Positions 1 to 7,912 of a DNA stretch of 20,000 bases are shown here, in pieces. A program made the translations under genes and the position numbers. Numbering within the stretch: position 1 is the first letter of the stretch; each line of letters opens with the position of its first letter. This stretch comes from Symsagittifera roscoffensis (taxonomy: Eukaryota; Xenacoelomorpha; Acoela; Convolutidae), in NCBI RefSeq assembly GCF_963678635.1, contig NC_087067.1:38436182-38456181 (forward strand), read 5' to 3'. The notes under the pieces are model-generated. The model did no database searches, was not told the origin of the DNA, and saw nothing but the letters and a program-made list of their open reading frames with translations.

Positions 1-1937
1 GCGACCAACTCCATGGCACTCTTATCTGACATGCTCAATCTTCCATACAATCGTGCCAGTTGTCGATGCTGCTCGCTCAGCGTAATCAGGCAGTGTCCCA
101 GGTTACAAACATGTCCTTCCATCCCACTGTGTTGAGCCAAGCATGTGCCTTGCTTCAACCAATTACTCGGTGTACCTTCCTCGGACAGCTCCGTGGACGG
201 GTTGCTCTTCCTCTTCGTCAATTTCATGGCCAGCAGGTGATGTATCATGGCCAGATCCTGTAAACTCGCATCATCATCCCGGTCTAACATGATATCCGCG
301 GTCATGTCCCAGATTAAGCCTGCGTTAGGATGGGGACACCAGGAAGGCTTCATGAGTTCCCACATCACTACTAGACTGGTTTTCAAGGGACCGTCCCAAG
401 AACCACAATCAAAACTCACTTGCCCTTTTAGCTCGGGAATCGAGGGTTCGACCACTCGTTCTTCCAAAATAATTCCCAGCTTGGGTTGTTCCACCATCAG
501 CATTCCGATTTCCTTAATTCGTTCAACCCAGAAGTTGAGCACTGTGACTTGCTCATAGTCGAAGTACGCTTCCCTGGCTTCTTCGTTCACGAAGGGATTA
601 TACGCCATCCCCGGTATGCCAGACACATATTGGAACGACTTCAGTTTCCCTAGTGTTGCAAACTCTATCTGTCCTCTGACCGCTTCAATCAAGTCTCGGC
701 TCACTTTCAATTTTTTGTTGGAGTATCTTCTCACCTCTTCCAACTTGCGATAGCTTTCCATATCATTCGACTCCTTGCTTGGCACGGTCAATGGCATGTC
801 CTGATATAGCTCTAGGAGTGCCCTAAGGAAGTTCCTTTCGCAATCAACTCCCTTTTGCCGAATGATCTTTATACATTCTCCCAACACAGGAGTGGGGATA
901 CGATCCACCACGAACCTGACAAAGCAAAGGGCATCCTTACGCTTAGCCCATGCTATCGCTGAATCGTCTTTCGAAATCAATGCTCGTAGAGCTTCTAACA
1001 ATTCTAGCTCCTGTTCTCGTGATCTCGAATCATTGCTGGCTTCATACTCCGCCTTTTTGATGCCCATCAAGCACCAAGCCAACCGTACTTGCAGATCAGT
1101 TCTCACGCAAGGATGAGCCAGGTATGCTGCTACCTTCGCAGGTGCATTCATCGTCTCATCGAAGTATTTCTGGAGGGCCGCCCTCCAAGAAATCTCTAGC
1201 AGTTTTTCCAATCCAATTTCATTCGCTTCTGATGACATTACTGTGCCATACTCTTTTCGATTGAAGTTAGAGTTCTCCGTAAGCCCTTTCAGATATTCTT
1301 GCATGGCCCGCTTTTCACTCCAAGCCATCAGGTGCCCTCTCGCGGAGTTCCTCGCTTTCAACATCTCCACATAACCCCCTACCGGATCTCCCATGTGGAC
1401 CGATTCCGGCACAGTTATTCGACTGTACTCGACCACGTCGAGTTGTCCTTCCAGTTTCAACTTGGCCATGTTGATTCGCGAGGGCCTATAATCTTCAAGT
1501 CCTCCCGATCCACATTGACTGATGATTTCCATTTCTAGCTTAGTGTCTGCCAGGGTTCGCGCCGTCTTCTTCGATCTCGTGGCGGTTATGGTCAGACCTG
1601 CCAAGAGCATAGGGGGTATCAGATTCTCTTTTTCTCCCCCTGTCAGCGTTGCGCTATCTCCTTGCCCGCTCTCGCCTGAACGACCTGCGCTCGTTAAAGA
1701 GGTCATCACTGCGCTGGCTCTCGACTTCACCACTCTCGGGTTCATGGCTCGACTTCCTGTTCTCCCTTTTAGTCGCTTCAGCCCTTTCCTGGCTCGTCTG
1801 ACAGGTAATTTCTTTGCAACATGCTGATCATCGGCACTGTCTTTTGTTACTGACTCGGTCAGAACATCCGACTCCATGGAGCTCACTATTTTCTCCAGGA
1901 CCTCACGCATGATAGGTTGATTCAATACCACCTTCAT
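1..1937 (-). CDS. Unknown accessory protein, C-terminus off the left edge (at least 645 codons)
   Basis: I checked every codon from the ATG at 1937 to base 1 and found no stop, so this is a long real reading frame cut by the window edge. Its ATG overlaps the TAA of the preceding frame as TAATG. The same frame is also open upstream to a TGA at 2118-2120, with an earlier ATG at 2048, so the start is uncertain: it could be reached by coupled re-initiation or by a frameshift from the 907-codon frame. Residues 41-73 are strongly basic and could bind nucleic acid or serve as a nuclear signal. The rest is mixed alpha-helical-looking sequence with no family I recognise. Close to the left edge there is a Cys/His-rich stretch (C, H, H, C, C within about 20 residues) that might bind zinc. 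No signal peptide or membrane segment is evident. Confidence 0.7.
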   Translation of the reverse strand, partial: MKVVLNQPIMREVLEKIVSSMESDVLTESVTKDSADDQHVAKKLPVRRARKGLKRLKGRTGSRAMNPRVVKSRASAVMTSLTSAGRSGESGQGDSATLTGGEKENLIPPMLLAGLTITATRSKKTARTLADTKLEMEIISQCGSGGLEDYRPSRINMAKLKLEGQLDVVEYSRITVPESVHMGDPVGGYVEMLKARNSARGHLMAWSEKRAMQEYLKGLTENSNFNRKEYGTVMSSEANEIGLEKLLEISWRAALQKYFDETMNAPAKVAAYLAHPCVRTDLQVRLAWCLMGIKKAEYEASNDSRSREQELELLEALRALISKDDSAIAWAKRKDALCFVRFVVDRIPTPVLGECIKIIRQKGVDCERNFLRALLELYQDMPLTVPSKESNDMESYRKLEEVRRYSNKKLKVSRDLIEAVRGQIEFATLGKLKSFQYVSGIPGMAYNPFVNEEAREAYFDYEQVTVLNFWVERIKEIGMLMVEQPKLGIILEERVVEPSIPELKGQVSFDCGSWDGPLKTSLVVMWELMKPSWCPHPNAGLIWDMTADIMLDRDDDASLQDLAMIHHLLAMKLTKRKSNPSTELSEEGTPSNWLKQGTCLAQHSGMEGHVCNLGHCLITLSEQHRQLARLYGRLSMSDKSAMELV

Positions 1938-4660
1938 TATGGACTGTGCCCATATCGTCGTATCACGTCCCACGATTTTTCCATGAAGTTCACTCGGCTC
2001 CAGGTTGCTCCTGTATTGCCTTCCAGCTCCATTTGATATCTTTCCCATTCCTCTTCTGGTAACGTACTGAGGAACGATATCTTCATCGACTCTTCGATTT
2101 TCCTCCTCCTCGGTGATTCATGAAGCAGTTTCTGCGGATCCCTGCTTCGGCACTCTCTAGCCTGGCTTATTGGGTCCATCGGAGATAGATCGGCCGACGC
2201 CTCCTTTGTAGGAGACATGAAGGACGATGGTGCCATCAACAATAAACTCCCATCGACTTCCCCGTCGTCGTCTTCACTGAACCGATATTCTAGCAAGTCC
2301 CTTTCCAACGCTCCTAGATCGGTCTCTCCCGGTTTCTCCGTCTTACTTCCGGTCCCGTCATCGTTATCGTCCTGATCCATCAATTCATCGTCGTCCGCAT
2401 CAGGTTTCGGCTTAGGTCCCGAGGGTCCTTGTCGTGCATCTGTGCCCGAATCCGGCCGAGCCGGTACGGCCATGTCTCCTGCGTGATAAAACAATTTATC
2501 ATCGACCAGGAATTCTACCAACTCCTCGCCATGTGGGGCCAGGTCTTCTATCGTTATATATGAGCCTCCTCTGCTCTCTCTTGTCACCTCCAGCATCACT
2601 ACTTTCGCTTCTCCTGACCACTTCAGTCTCGATAAGTCATCCGCGAAAGAATACACTTCGTTCCACGTTTCAGCCGAGACCTCTGGTCTCCTGGAGGGTA
2701 GTGCCTTGATCTTTTTCCTGCTCCAGGCATCGGGGAATGAGAAGTAAAACGTATGCGCGGCGAAAGCTTTCCAGCTGATGAAGCGCGTCTCCATCCCTCC
2801 ACTCCACTTCAACATTCTCTTCTCTGCGTCACGAGCTGCTCCGATACGAGGGGCAATGATGGGAGATGTGACTCCCAACAACATCCTCCTTATCGGTGGA
2901 TATCGAGGGCATTGGTCCGGCAGCGGCCTGGACCCAGGAAGCCATGTTTGTTGATTCTCTTTCGCGTGGGCATAGGCTCCTGGCAATTGAGATACTCCCA
3001 CAGCCTCTCCCGTATCTTTCACCACTGGTCTCAAATTCCAAAGTTTTGGGTTAAACTGGATGTGGGACAGATCCTCACGGCCCATTCGGCATTTGAAGTG
3101 GTTGTTGAAGTCCATCAACACCCAGCCTGGCTCTGCTATTCTTCCGAACAGCCTATCGTCGCTAGCCAGCTTTCTCAGTTCACTCTGCTCTACCCAATTC
3201 AGCACGGAACAATCCACGACCGAGACCAGGTTGACGTACAACACCGAATTCCTGTACGCTTTAACTTGCACATCCGGGAACGCAAAAGACATCAGCGGTC
3301 CATACACCACTGTGACGAATTCCCTCAGTCCGTGGACCAGAGCCAACGGATCAATCCGCATCATGACAGCTAAGTCTGTTAGTAAGGGCATGCCACAATA
3401 CTGCTTACATTCGCCTGCGTTCGTCGCGACTTTGTCTTCTCCTGTGACGCTTCTGTTCTGTTGCAAGAGGTATTGAAGCAGGAGAGTCCTCCAGTCTTTC
3501 ATCTTCTTGAGCGAGGCGGTTTCCAACTGTGCATTGAACTCACGATTGGGTCCCTGTAGTTGTTCAGGGTAACGCAACAGCACAAGCAAGTCTCCCAGTC
3601 GACCGTAGGTCATGGCAATCAGAGTCAGGAGTCCATCCAATCTCAAATCTGCCAACGCTTGGGTAAAGAGGTTTGCCGGTCCTTTCACAAAGTTTTCATG
3701 ACCAAATGTCACGTATAAGGCTAGCACCAGGCCAATCGACAACTTCCTGATGTCCTTGACGAAACTCGCGATCAGGTTCCTAGATGCCTTCGGATAGCAC
3801 GTCGATAGGAAAGATGGCGTCCATCCCACTCCCATTCCACCCAAGATGGCATCTGATCGTTCATACTGTGCCTTCGTGGCCAGCACGTCAGCTTGGAACT
3901 TGTCCAGCGACCTCGTGTTTACGTCTTGCATCAGTTTCAACATCTTGCCTCCAGCCAACTCCCGGGCATCAAATAGATTCTTCAGATACACGTGTATTTC
4001 TTTAATTATTGCCGGCGCATGCTCAAACGCGTCCTCACCCAAGGTGCACAGCCTTGGTGACAGATACAACCATATGTTGTTGTGCGGCTTCGTACGCAAA
4101 GCCATTGCCATGAGGTCCTCCTCCGCTGACGTCATGTTCTTTCTGATCATCCTTCCCTGCTCATTCTCTGCATGATCCATCTGTCTGAACCAGAGATCAT
4201 CAGCCACCTGCTGCACTAACAGATGATCATCATCTACCCCTGGTCTTAACTTCAGTAATCTGGCGAAGTTGGACAGCTCCAACCCCAGAACTTCATCTAG
4301 CACCAACCGAGTTGTGCTACAATCTCTGAGCCCCTGTATGGCATTCGAAATGTCAGCCCAAACGGCGGGAAGCTCAGATCGGGACGGATAGTAATTGTCC
4401 GGGTCCACTACTCTGTTTGGGGCAGGAATTATCACGTTGAATATCCCCTCTGCTATCGTTGTGACCATTGTGTACACAAATTGAAGGGGTTCCGGCAACG
4501 CAGCGTAGCCTGGTGACAATACAAAGACCACCTTCACCACATTCATGGTGAAGCGTTGTCTTGCTGCTGCCTCTACCTCGGCCATCGCCGAGAGCAGTGT
4601 CATTATCGCCTCCCCTATAACCTCGTTACTCGGGATCGACCCATCCGTCAGACGTGACAA
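1937..4660 (-). CDS. Unknown accessory protein, with the C-terminal half of a degenerate SGNH-like region at its N-terminus
   Basis: This frame is open for 907 codons. Its first codon is TTG and the first true ATG is residue 20, so it probably does not start independently. It reads as the continuation, one frame over, of the frame at 5028-4648. Residues about 40-105 (VVKVVFVLSP, then NVIIPAPN and DPDNYYPSRSELPAVWADI) look like the later strands and block V of an SGNH fold, with N where the catalytic His would be expected. Residues about 110-730 are a large unrecognised region with several hydrophobic helices, for example about 300-365, that are not clearly membrane spans. Residues about 735-800 form a low-complexity, Pro- and Asp/Glu-rich linker, followed by a Ser/Arg-rich tail. 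It ends TAA overlapping the next ATG. Function unknown. Confidence 0.7.
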   Translation of the reverse strand: MSRLTDGSIPSNEVIGEAIMTLLSAMAEVEAAARQRFTMNVVKVVFVLSPGYAALPEPLQFVYTMVTTIAEGIFNVIIPAPNRVVDPDNYYPSRSELPAVWADISNAIQGLRDCSTTRLVLDEVLGLELSNFARLLKLRPGVDDDHLLVQQVADDLWFRQMDHAENEQGRMIRKNMTSAEEDLMAMALRTKPHNNIWLYLSPRLCTLGEDAFEHAPAIIKEIHVYLKNLFDARELAGGKMLKLMQDVNTRSLDKFQADVLATKAQYERSDAILGGMGVGWTPSFLSTCYPKASRNLIASFVKDIRKLSIGLVLALYVTFGHENFVKGPANLFTQALADLRLDGLLTLIAMTYGRLGDLLVLLRYPEQLQGPNREFNAQLETASLKKMKDWRTLLLQYLLQQNRSVTGEDKVATNAGECKQYCGMPLLTDLAVMMRIDPLALVHGLREFVTVVYGPLMSFAFPDVQVKAYRNSVLYVNLVSVVDCSVLNWVEQSELRKLASDDRLFGRIAEPGWVLMDFNNHFKCRMGREDLSHIQFNPKLWNLRPVVKDTGEAVGVSQLPGAYAHAKENQQTWLPGSRPLPDQCPRYPPIRRMLLGVTSPIIAPRIGAARDAEKRMLKWSGGMETRFISWKAFAAHTFYFSFPDAWSRKKIKALPSRRPEVSAETWNEVYSFADDLSRLKWSGEAKVVMLEVTRESRGGSYITIEDLAPHGEELVEFLVDDKLFYHAGDMAVPARPDSGTDARQGPSGPKPKPDADDDELMDQDDNDDGTGSKTEKPGETDLGALERDLLEYRFSEDDDGEVDGSLLLMAPSSFMSPTKEASADLSPMDPISQARECRSRDPQKLLHESPRRRKIEESMKISFLSTLPEEEWERYQMELEGNTGATWSRVNFMEKSWDVIRRYGHSP

Positions 4661-5028
4661 AAGCCTCTGCTTTGTAGATGATCATTGGAGCCTGCAACCA
4701 CTATCACCTGCGGCTCCATACTGACCACCCTTCGCACACTTATCATCATGCCGATTGCTTGTCCCCAGTCCAATTTAGGTGCCGTCAAGAAAATCACATC
4801 AGGCCAGAAGAGAGAACGGGGCGTGTAGAGATAACCGGAGCCGGCCATAATCAGATACTTGGCAGCCTTCATGTCCAAGGGATCATAAGCTGCAAAAAGG
4901 CCATCGTCTATCGGGGCCTTCAGGTTCCCATATCTCTTATCGTCTCCAACCACTGTTGTCGTTCGAGGGTAGTCCCTCGAATACTCGCCAGGCGTCTGAC
5001 CGGGTGGTTTAGCTAATTGTCTGTACAT
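4648..5028 (-). CDS. N-terminal half of a degenerate SGNH-like domain, broken by a frame change
   Basis: A 126-codon frame from a true ATG. It is in the same frame as the SGNH hydrolase upstream, separated from it by one TAG and eleven open codons. Residues 58-67 (YLIMAGSGYL) occupy the place of SGNH block I but have GSG instead of GDS. Residues 107-117 (QVIVVAGSNDH) match block III (GxND). The frame then ends shortly after a run of four T's, while the -1 frame beginning at 4660 carries on with a plausible continuation of the fold. The simplest reading is a one-base loss in a homopolymer or a programmed shift; no canonical X XXY YYZ slippery heptamer is present. Missing catalytic Ser, and a later His replaced by Asn, suggest a non-catalytic domain. 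The SGNH assignment is inference. Confidence 0.6.
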   Translation of the reverse strand: MYRQLAKPPGQTPGEYSRDYPRTTTVVGDDKRYGNLKAPIDDGLFAAYDPLDMKAAKYLIMAGSGYLYTPRSLFWPDVIFLTAPKLDWGQAIGMMISVRRVVSMEPQVIVVAGSNDHLQSRGFCHV

Positions 5029-5061
5029 CTTGTGATGTTTGTTATTGGGCTTGTTCTCCGT

Positions 5062-5064
5062 CTA
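5062..5064 (-). other. In-frame TAG between the SGNH hydrolase and the following frame
   Basis: The frame stays open on both sides: only this TAG separates residue 800 of the SGNH protein from eleven further codons leading to the ATG at 5028. The base after the stop is A, and no CARYYA-type readthrough context follows. Confidence 0.8.
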
Positions 5065-7464
5065 GAATTTGCCCTTGCGAGCAGGTGGCGTCCTTTCCCG
5101 GGTCCTATCTCGAACATCGGTGAGCGACCGTGTGTTTAAGGGTCCAATTGTATTGTCATGAGGCAATCCATTCAAGTCTACATATCGGAGTGAGGTCGAG
5201 GAGCTGAATTTCTCCTGCTCTGCTAGCAGCCAATCCACGCCCGGTATCCGATAAAGTCGCGATACTGTGGGACTTTCTCCGCCAGTCATTCTCACTGCGT
5301 CCTCCCGACACGTCAAGGTATTCATGTTCAATTTCGCCGACATGTCCGTCTTATATTGACCCCAATGACTAGGATCTGATCTATTCCAAAGCAGCCTGCT
5401 GCCTGATTCGATTCCCTCCGCTGGCACGGTACTTGTAGACGGTCCTACTGTCGAAGCAGGATTTGTCGTGGCAGGCGAATCGTTCCTCCTAGACGCGGTC
5501 TGGGAGTTATTCCTGTTGTTCTGTTCCATCGATCTGCCGAGTCGGCTTCCAATCGATTGCGGCCTGGGAGGAGGAGCAGTCCCTAGCCTGTCTCTCACGT
5601 TTGAGCTCGGAGCGACGGTTGCGGCTCCAACCGTCTCCGTTGCCAAGGGCCCTAGACGGTTGGCGAGGGATTCGGGCACGGTTGCCCTTATTCTACTCCC
5701 TCCGGTCGAATTGGTCCGAGCCAAAGAACCGGTCGCCCTCGACTCTTGCTCCGCTTCCCTCAATTGCGTCTGAAACACATCATTAATCCAATGCCTCCCT
5801 CGTTGGGTATTGAAGTGCACTCCATCTTTAGTGAGCGCGATGTGGTCAGTCATGCGCAGCATATTTTCGAGATCCAGGAGTCGCAACTCGCCAGGGTTGT
5901 TTCTCACCAGACTGCGGGTCATTTCATTCCACCGCGTCACGTTGCCATTCATGAAATCTGCAGCTATGGTGCCCACCAAAGGATTTGGTGGTATCTTGCA
6001 CAGGATCACGAGCTTGGGTCTGTACTTTTTTTTCATTTCGTTCAAGAGACACACCAATAGAGGTTCCCACTTGTTCTCCGGAGTCACGGGGGCTCTCGAG
6101 ACGTCATTGGTCCCCAGCATTATAATTAATGTATCCAAATGATCCTCGCTCTGGAACTCCATCATTTTGATGACCTGAGCCACTGAGGCTCCTCCAAAGG
6201 ACAGAATGGTAGTCTGACCATAGACGAAGATCTCATTCAGATCTCTCACCAAACTGTCTCCAATGATCAAATGGCGACTCCCTGGGGGAATTACCTGGTC
6301 GTTCGTGGCGGGATTCCAGCTCATGTCATTCAGGCAGGCTCGAGGATGCTCGGCTGGCACTTGCGTGAACTGTTGACGTGCCATCAGATTCTTCCTGATG
6401 TCTACCACGCGAGACTTCTCAAAGACTCCACCAGGTGCAGAACACGCTATCGTGCGGGTTGTTCGCTCCGAGCTATTTGATGAATGATCACGACGTTGGG
6501 AAGGAACGATCCTAACCAGTGTCCGCTCAGTGCCTCTGTTGATCTCATCCATCGCGGCTCTGGCCACTTGGTTAAATGATTCCTGAAATTGAGGAGCTAG
6601 ATAGGTGTCAGAAGGATCTGGTATCGTGAACCTCTGACTCGAAGCAGACGGTCGTGTCTGCTGAGGAGCCTCGGGCCCCCTTGATGCACGCAAATCCAGA
6701 ACCTCAGGTCCTCTGGATGCGCATAGCTCCTGCGCTGTTGTCCTGGGGCGTGTGTCGTTGGATCCCTCCGAGGATCTCATGCTCGCTAGGACTTCCGGTG
6801 ACACTTGGCTCACCTTCGCCATATACAGCTCCTTCAGGTGCTTTATCTCATCCTCCTTGTAGGCCACCTGCAGATCTTCAAATTTCTTCCTCCATTCGTC
6901 CCTCTCTCGAGCTATTGCCCTATACTCCTGGAGTTTGGCACACAGCTCGCTCTGATCTTTCTCCTTCTTTTCCAGCGTCTCGATCGTCTCTGACGTCTGG
7001 ATCTCTATCTCGCTCACTCTCACTTTCTTCAAAGGAGGAGCAGCTGTAGGAGAGTCGACCGAATGTGACGGGCCTGGTCCATCACGTTGTCTCTTCGCTC
7101 CGATGAGTGGCTGCGCCGGTTGGACTGGTAAGGGCATCTCACCTAGCCGGTGGTCCCTCTGCTCACCTAGTCCTGGCTCACGAGCCAGGTCGTGGCCAGA
7201 CATTTCTCCACGCCTCCATCTCATCAATCGGTTTCGGCCTCTCTCGGCGGTCCCGGACTCACCGAAGGCCAACATCAACACGACTTCCGTAGGGCGATTC
7301 CCTCGACCCTCTCGTCCTAGTGCATTAAGGAGCGCGACCACAAACATCGCCAACCCCGGGTCTTCTCGTGTGAAATCACAATCGATCAGCCGCTGATAGA
7401 TCTCGTCTAGAGTCGCTCCTAGACTCGCTGAGAGGAATTCCATGAGTTCGTTCGTGTCACCCAT
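5062..7464 (-). CDS. SGNH/GDSL-type hydrolase-domain protein of the retroelement (800 aa)
   Basis: Starts at a true ATG in good Kozak context (A at -3, G at +4). Residues 1-65 are helical and unrecognised; 66-150 are basic and Pro-rich; about 155-215 are a predicted coiled coil (regular charged heptads, rich in E, K and L); 230-390 are low complexity, including a short duplicated ASRGPE unit near 249-265. Residues about 395-570 carry the SGNH motif set: block I IIGDSL (Ser404), block II SFGG (Gly424/425), block III GTND (Asn453) and block V DGVHF (Asp547, His550), with the expected spacing. The C-terminus (575-800) is Ser/Thr/Arg-rich and disordered. SGNH enzymes are typically esterases or lipases, and such domains also occur in CR1-type LINE ORF1 proteins and in bdelloid terminons. 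No signal peptide or membrane span is seen, so a viral haemagglutinin-esterase-like envelope role is not supported. Substrate unknown. Confidence 0.85.
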   Translation of the reverse strand: MGDTNELMEFLSASLGATLDEIYQRLIDCDFTREDPGLAMFVVALLNALGREGRGNRPTEVVLMLAFGESGTAERGRNRLMRWRRGEMSGHDLAREPGLGEQRDHRLGEMPLPVQPAQPLIGAKRQRDGPGPSHSVDSPTAAPPLKKVRVSEIEIQTSETIETLEKKEKDQSELCAKLQEYRAIARERDEWRKKFEDLQVAYKEDEIKHLKELYMAKVSQVSPEVLASMRSSEGSNDTRPRTTAQELCASRGPEVLDLRASRGPEAPQQTRPSASSQRFTIPDPSDTYLAPQFQESFNQVARAAMDEINRGTERTLVRIVPSQRRDHSSNSSERTTRTIACSAPGGVFEKSRVVDIRKNLMARQQFTQVPAEHPRACLNDMSWNPATNDQVIPPGSRHLIIGDSLVRDLNEIFVYGQTTILSFGGASVAQVIKMMEFQSEDHLDTLIIMLGTNDVSRAPVTPENKWEPLLVCLLNEMKKKYRPKLVILCKIPPNPLVGTIAADFMNGNVTRWNEMTRSLVRNNPGELRLLDLENMLRMTDHIALTKDGVHFNTQRGRHWINDVFQTQLREAEQESRATGSLARTNSTGGSRIRATVPESLANRLGPLATETVGAATVAPSSNVRDRLGTAPPPRPQSIGSRLGRSMEQNNRNNSQTASRRNDSPATTNPASTVGPSTSTVPAEGIESGSRLLWNRSDPSHWGQYKTDMSAKLNMNTLTCREDAVRMTGGESPTVSRLYRIPGVDWLLAEQEKFSSSTSLRYVDLNGLPHDNTIGPLNTRSLTDVRDRTRERTPPARKGKF

Positions 7465-7548
7465 TTCTTATCGTGTTGATTCTTGTCGTCGTGTGGATTC
7501 TTCGTTTGATTCAATGAATTCAATAAACAATTTCTGATCAATCAAGAT

Positions 7549-7560
7549 CTAAAAAAACAA
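7549..7560 (-). promoter_or_regulatory. Candidate 3' splice site upstream of the SGNH frame
   Basis: The sense strand reads TTGTTTTTTTAG, a strong pyrimidine tract plus AG. A branch-point-like TTCTAAG lies about 20 bases before the AG. The first ATG after this AG is the SGNH start at 7464, 84 bases on. Retroviral env genes and insect errantivirus env are made from spliced RNAs in the same way; here it is inference. Confidence 0.4.
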
Positions 7561-7721
7561 GTCGCGACTTAGAACCATCATTTTTGGATACAACATCAAT
7601 CAATTCTTTAAAACTCTTCATTGAAATTCTTTTCACAATTCTGATTTAAAATTTAGCACCAGGGTGGATCGTCCACCTTTGCCTTTGTCAGAGTAGCACG
7701 AATGTGCGCTGTCACCTTGAT

Positions 7722-7741
7722 GACCTGGAGTACTCCAGGTC
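7722..7741. repeat. Perfect 20-bp palindrome in the spacer
   Basis: GACCTGGAGTACTCCAGGTC equals its own reverse complement over 20 bases, with no loop. It could be a dimeric protein-binding site or an RNA dimerisation/hairpin element. A second inverted repeat with 6-bp arms lies 45 bases away at 7663-7677. Confidence 0.85.
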
Positions 7742-7912
7742 CTTTTATGACACAAACATAAAACATATCATAAACACATAAACATCACACACCTATACTA
7801 TCACATAAAAACATAATCCCTAATACTGTACCTAAAACCTAACCTAACCTAAAACTTGACTCTAATTCTTATCAAATAACCTAATAAAAACCACTTATCG
7901 CCGAGCGCAATC

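Larger units (their letters stand above)
7465..7912 (-). other. 448-bp non-coding spacer between the gag-pol-macro frame and the SGNH block
   Basis: This is the only sizeable untranslated gap inside the coding part of the element; other junctions are 0-100 bases. It is AT-rich, with A/C-rich strings near 7749-7835, a GGTGGA/TCCACC hairpin at 7663-7677 and a perfect palindrome at 7722-7741. The reading frame also changes across it. It plausibly holds signals for separate expression of the downstream block: a splice acceptor, internal ribosome entry or a promoter. No AATAAA is visible in the sense direction. Confidence 0.6.

Noticed and set aside
2753-3373. Plus-strand open frame of 206 codons
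   Set aside because: Antisense shadow of the 907-codon minus-strand frame; no motif and no promoter.
4648-4690. Canonical -1 ribosomal frameshift site
   Set aside because: The zero-frame codons around the T run do not form an X XXY YYZ heptamer.
5062-7464. SGNH protein as an envelope (haemagglutinin-esterase-like) glycoprotein
   Set aside because: No signal peptide, no transmembrane segment and a charged coiled-coil N-terminus; an intracellular protein is more likely.
7831-7854. CCTAA repeats resembling arthropod telomere sequence (TTAGG)n
   Set aside because: Only about four imperfect units over 24 bases in AC-rich sequence; too short to mean telomere.
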